From: Sporomusa sp.
GTDB taxonomy: Bacteria; Bacillota_C; Negativicutes; Sporomusales; Sporomusaceae
DNA length: 15,631 nt
Assembly (NCBI GenBank): GCA_029256645.1
Contig: JAQSXM010000028.1
Span: 1-15,631 of the forward strand
Direction: 5' to 3'
Every line of letters begins with the position of its first letter. Position 1 is the first letter of the stretch. The notes below the pieces were generated by a model that did no database searches, was not told the DNA's origin, and was given only the letters and a program-made list of their open reading frames with translations. Positions 14,588-15,631 of this stretch are shown in pieces. Made by a program: the position numbers and the translations under genes.

Positions 14588-15631
14588 TCAAATACCATTT
14601 ATCCCAATAAAATCTTCAATTTTTTTATATTGTAATCCTGAGTATGCAAGATACTGCTCTCCATTGACCATTTTAAAAATGATTGTATTCCCAATGTCTC
14701 TTCCTAGTCCATCGATCACCCATTCTGTAGCGGAAACTGCACGAAGGACTTTTGGCCTGTTGTAATCCGGATGCTCATAATCCTTATATGCCATTGTTAA
14801 AAAACCATCTTTTATTTTGACGATAATAATATCATCCATATCACTTGGCAAATCAATATGATTTACTATTATTTTATAGCCGCCGCATAGTGAATCCGAT
14901 CCAGCAGATAAAGGCAAGGGGGTTATTTTAGTAGCAAATAATATTCGAACAAATGACTGCATTATGATTAGATCCCATCCGTCAATAGTACGAAAGAAAA
15001 ATTTCGGACCATTTTTTATGGAATAGCTCCCATCATTATTTTTATCTAGATAAAAAGCGTCGTCATCTTTCGTTTTAAGGAAAAAGCGATCGTTTTCATG
15101 AACTATTTGGCCAATCTCTCCCATTATAGAGTAATATCCAACGTAGTTGTGTAAATCAGAGCTGCTAGGTATATTGGGAGGTGCTATTATACTGTCTTTG
15201 TAGATTGGGATTTTCCTTTTAGATTTTTCTTCCCAAGCAAGTTCCAAGGTTTTTTTAGCAATTTTTCGTACCTGTCCTACTAGTTCCTCATAGTTTCCTA
15301 AGACAACAACTCCTAGTTTAGCTTCCGGCAAAATGATTAGTTCACTATTAAAGTGATTGTAAATTCCGGCGTGCTCGACAACCTTTCCGTTATACCCTGG
15401 AACTACTTCTGACAGGAACCATCCTAAACCAATACGAAAATCGAGATCCAAGGGGATATTCTCGTTTTGGGGCCGCATTGTTTCCACTAGAGTTTCTGAG
15501 TTTATGATTCGTTGCCCGTTAATCGAACCCCCGGCAATAATCATTTGCATGAAACGAGCCATATCTTTTACATTGGCATATAATCCACCAGCAGGAATAT
15601 CCCTTTCTGAAATAGGCTTGTCTTCTTTTCC
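14588..15631 (-). CDS. Serine beta-lactamase-like protein (class C / PBP4* / esterase family), C-terminal part
   Basis: The frame is open to the right edge, so the gene is partial: 347 residues are visible and the N-terminus is missing. It enters at ERDIPAGGLYANVKDMARFM, a conserved block of the class C beta-lactamase-like fold, and continues with VVEHAGIYNHFNSELIILPE, which carries the HxG motif that replaces KTG in many of these enzymes, and LGVVVLGNYEE. The last 170 or so residues (from about SSSDLHNYVGYYSIMG) look like the beta-rich C-terminal domain often attached to this family. The catalytic SxxK and YxN motifs would lie beyond the window, so activity cannot be judged. Members include D-aminopeptidases, esterases and cell-wall peptidases as well as beta-lactamases; resistance should not be assumed. 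The ATG at 15560-15562 is internal, not the start. Confidence 0.85.
   Translation of the reverse strand, partial: GKEDKPISERDIPAGGLYANVKDMARFMQMIIAGGSINGQRIINSETLVETMRPQNENIPLDLDFRIGLGWFLSEVVPGYNGKVVEHAGIYNHFNSELIILPEAKLGVVVLGNYEELVGQVRKIAKKTLELAWEEKSKRKIPIYKDSIIAPPNIPSSSDLHNYVGYYSIMGEIGQIVHENDRFFLKTKDDDAFYLDKNNDGSYSIKNGPKFFFRTIDGWDLIIMQSFVRILFATKITPLPLSAGSDSLCGGYKIIVNHIDLPSDMDDIIIVKIKDGFLTMAYKDYEHPDYNRPKVLRAVSATEWVIDGLGRDIGNTIIFKMVNGEQYLAYSGLQYKKIEDFIGINGI

Noticed and set aside
15575..15590. YAN in LYANVKD as the catalytic YxN motif of a class C beta-lactamase
   Set aside because: In this family the block PAGGLYxxVxDM lies well after the true YxN; the match is coincidental and the catalytic motifs are off the window.

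Overview
The window looks like chromosome of a diderm Firmicute, most likely Negativicutes (Sporomusa/Pelosinus-like). This is an inference. It rests on an outer-membrane lipid A gene (lpxB) and an RND efflux pump sitting next to Bacillus-type regulators (BmrR-like MerR, TetR-SMR pair), strong AGGAGG ribosome binding sites and frequent GTG/TTG starts.

Layout. 1-1700 is a decay zone. It holds the 3' part of a methyl-accepting chemotaxis gene with an in-frame amber codon, a truncated minus-strand fragment of an Lrp/AsnC-type siroheme decarboxylase (AhbA/AhbB-like) gene, a multiply frameshifted small membrane protein gene, and a degraded tRNA-Lys(CUU) that still has a strong terminator behind it. 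1779-2945 is an intact lpxB (minus). 3090-3725 is an orphan TetR regulator (minus) with a near-consensus promoter and GACC/GGTC operator-like palindromes. 3916-4799 is a translationally coupled TetR-SMR operon (minus) whose operator fills the spacer of its own promoter. 4933-5775 is a BmrR-like MerR regulator (minus), divergent from a lipoprotein adaptor plus RND pump operon (5933-10252, plus). The shared promoter region has the 19-bp spacer and dyad typical of MerR-activated promoters. 10389-13948 is a heterodimeric ABC exporter operon (minus) whose second subunit is interrupted by an in-frame amber codon. 13991-14587 is mostly non-coding or degraded, with one small candidate ORF and a terminator. 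14588 to the right edge is the C-terminal part of a serine beta-lactamase-like protein (minus).

How the genes fit together. Three mechanistic classes of drug exporter (SMR, RND, ABC) and three regulators lie side by side, next to a beta-lactamase-fold protein and an outer-membrane lipid A gene. This reads as an envelope and drug-defence neighbourhood. No outer-membrane channel (TolC/OprM-like) gene is present, so the RND pump must borrow one from elsewhere. I see no clear undescribed system. The most informative observations are the cluster of relics at the left, the well-resolved regulatory architecture of the SMR and RND operons, and the broken ABC subunit.
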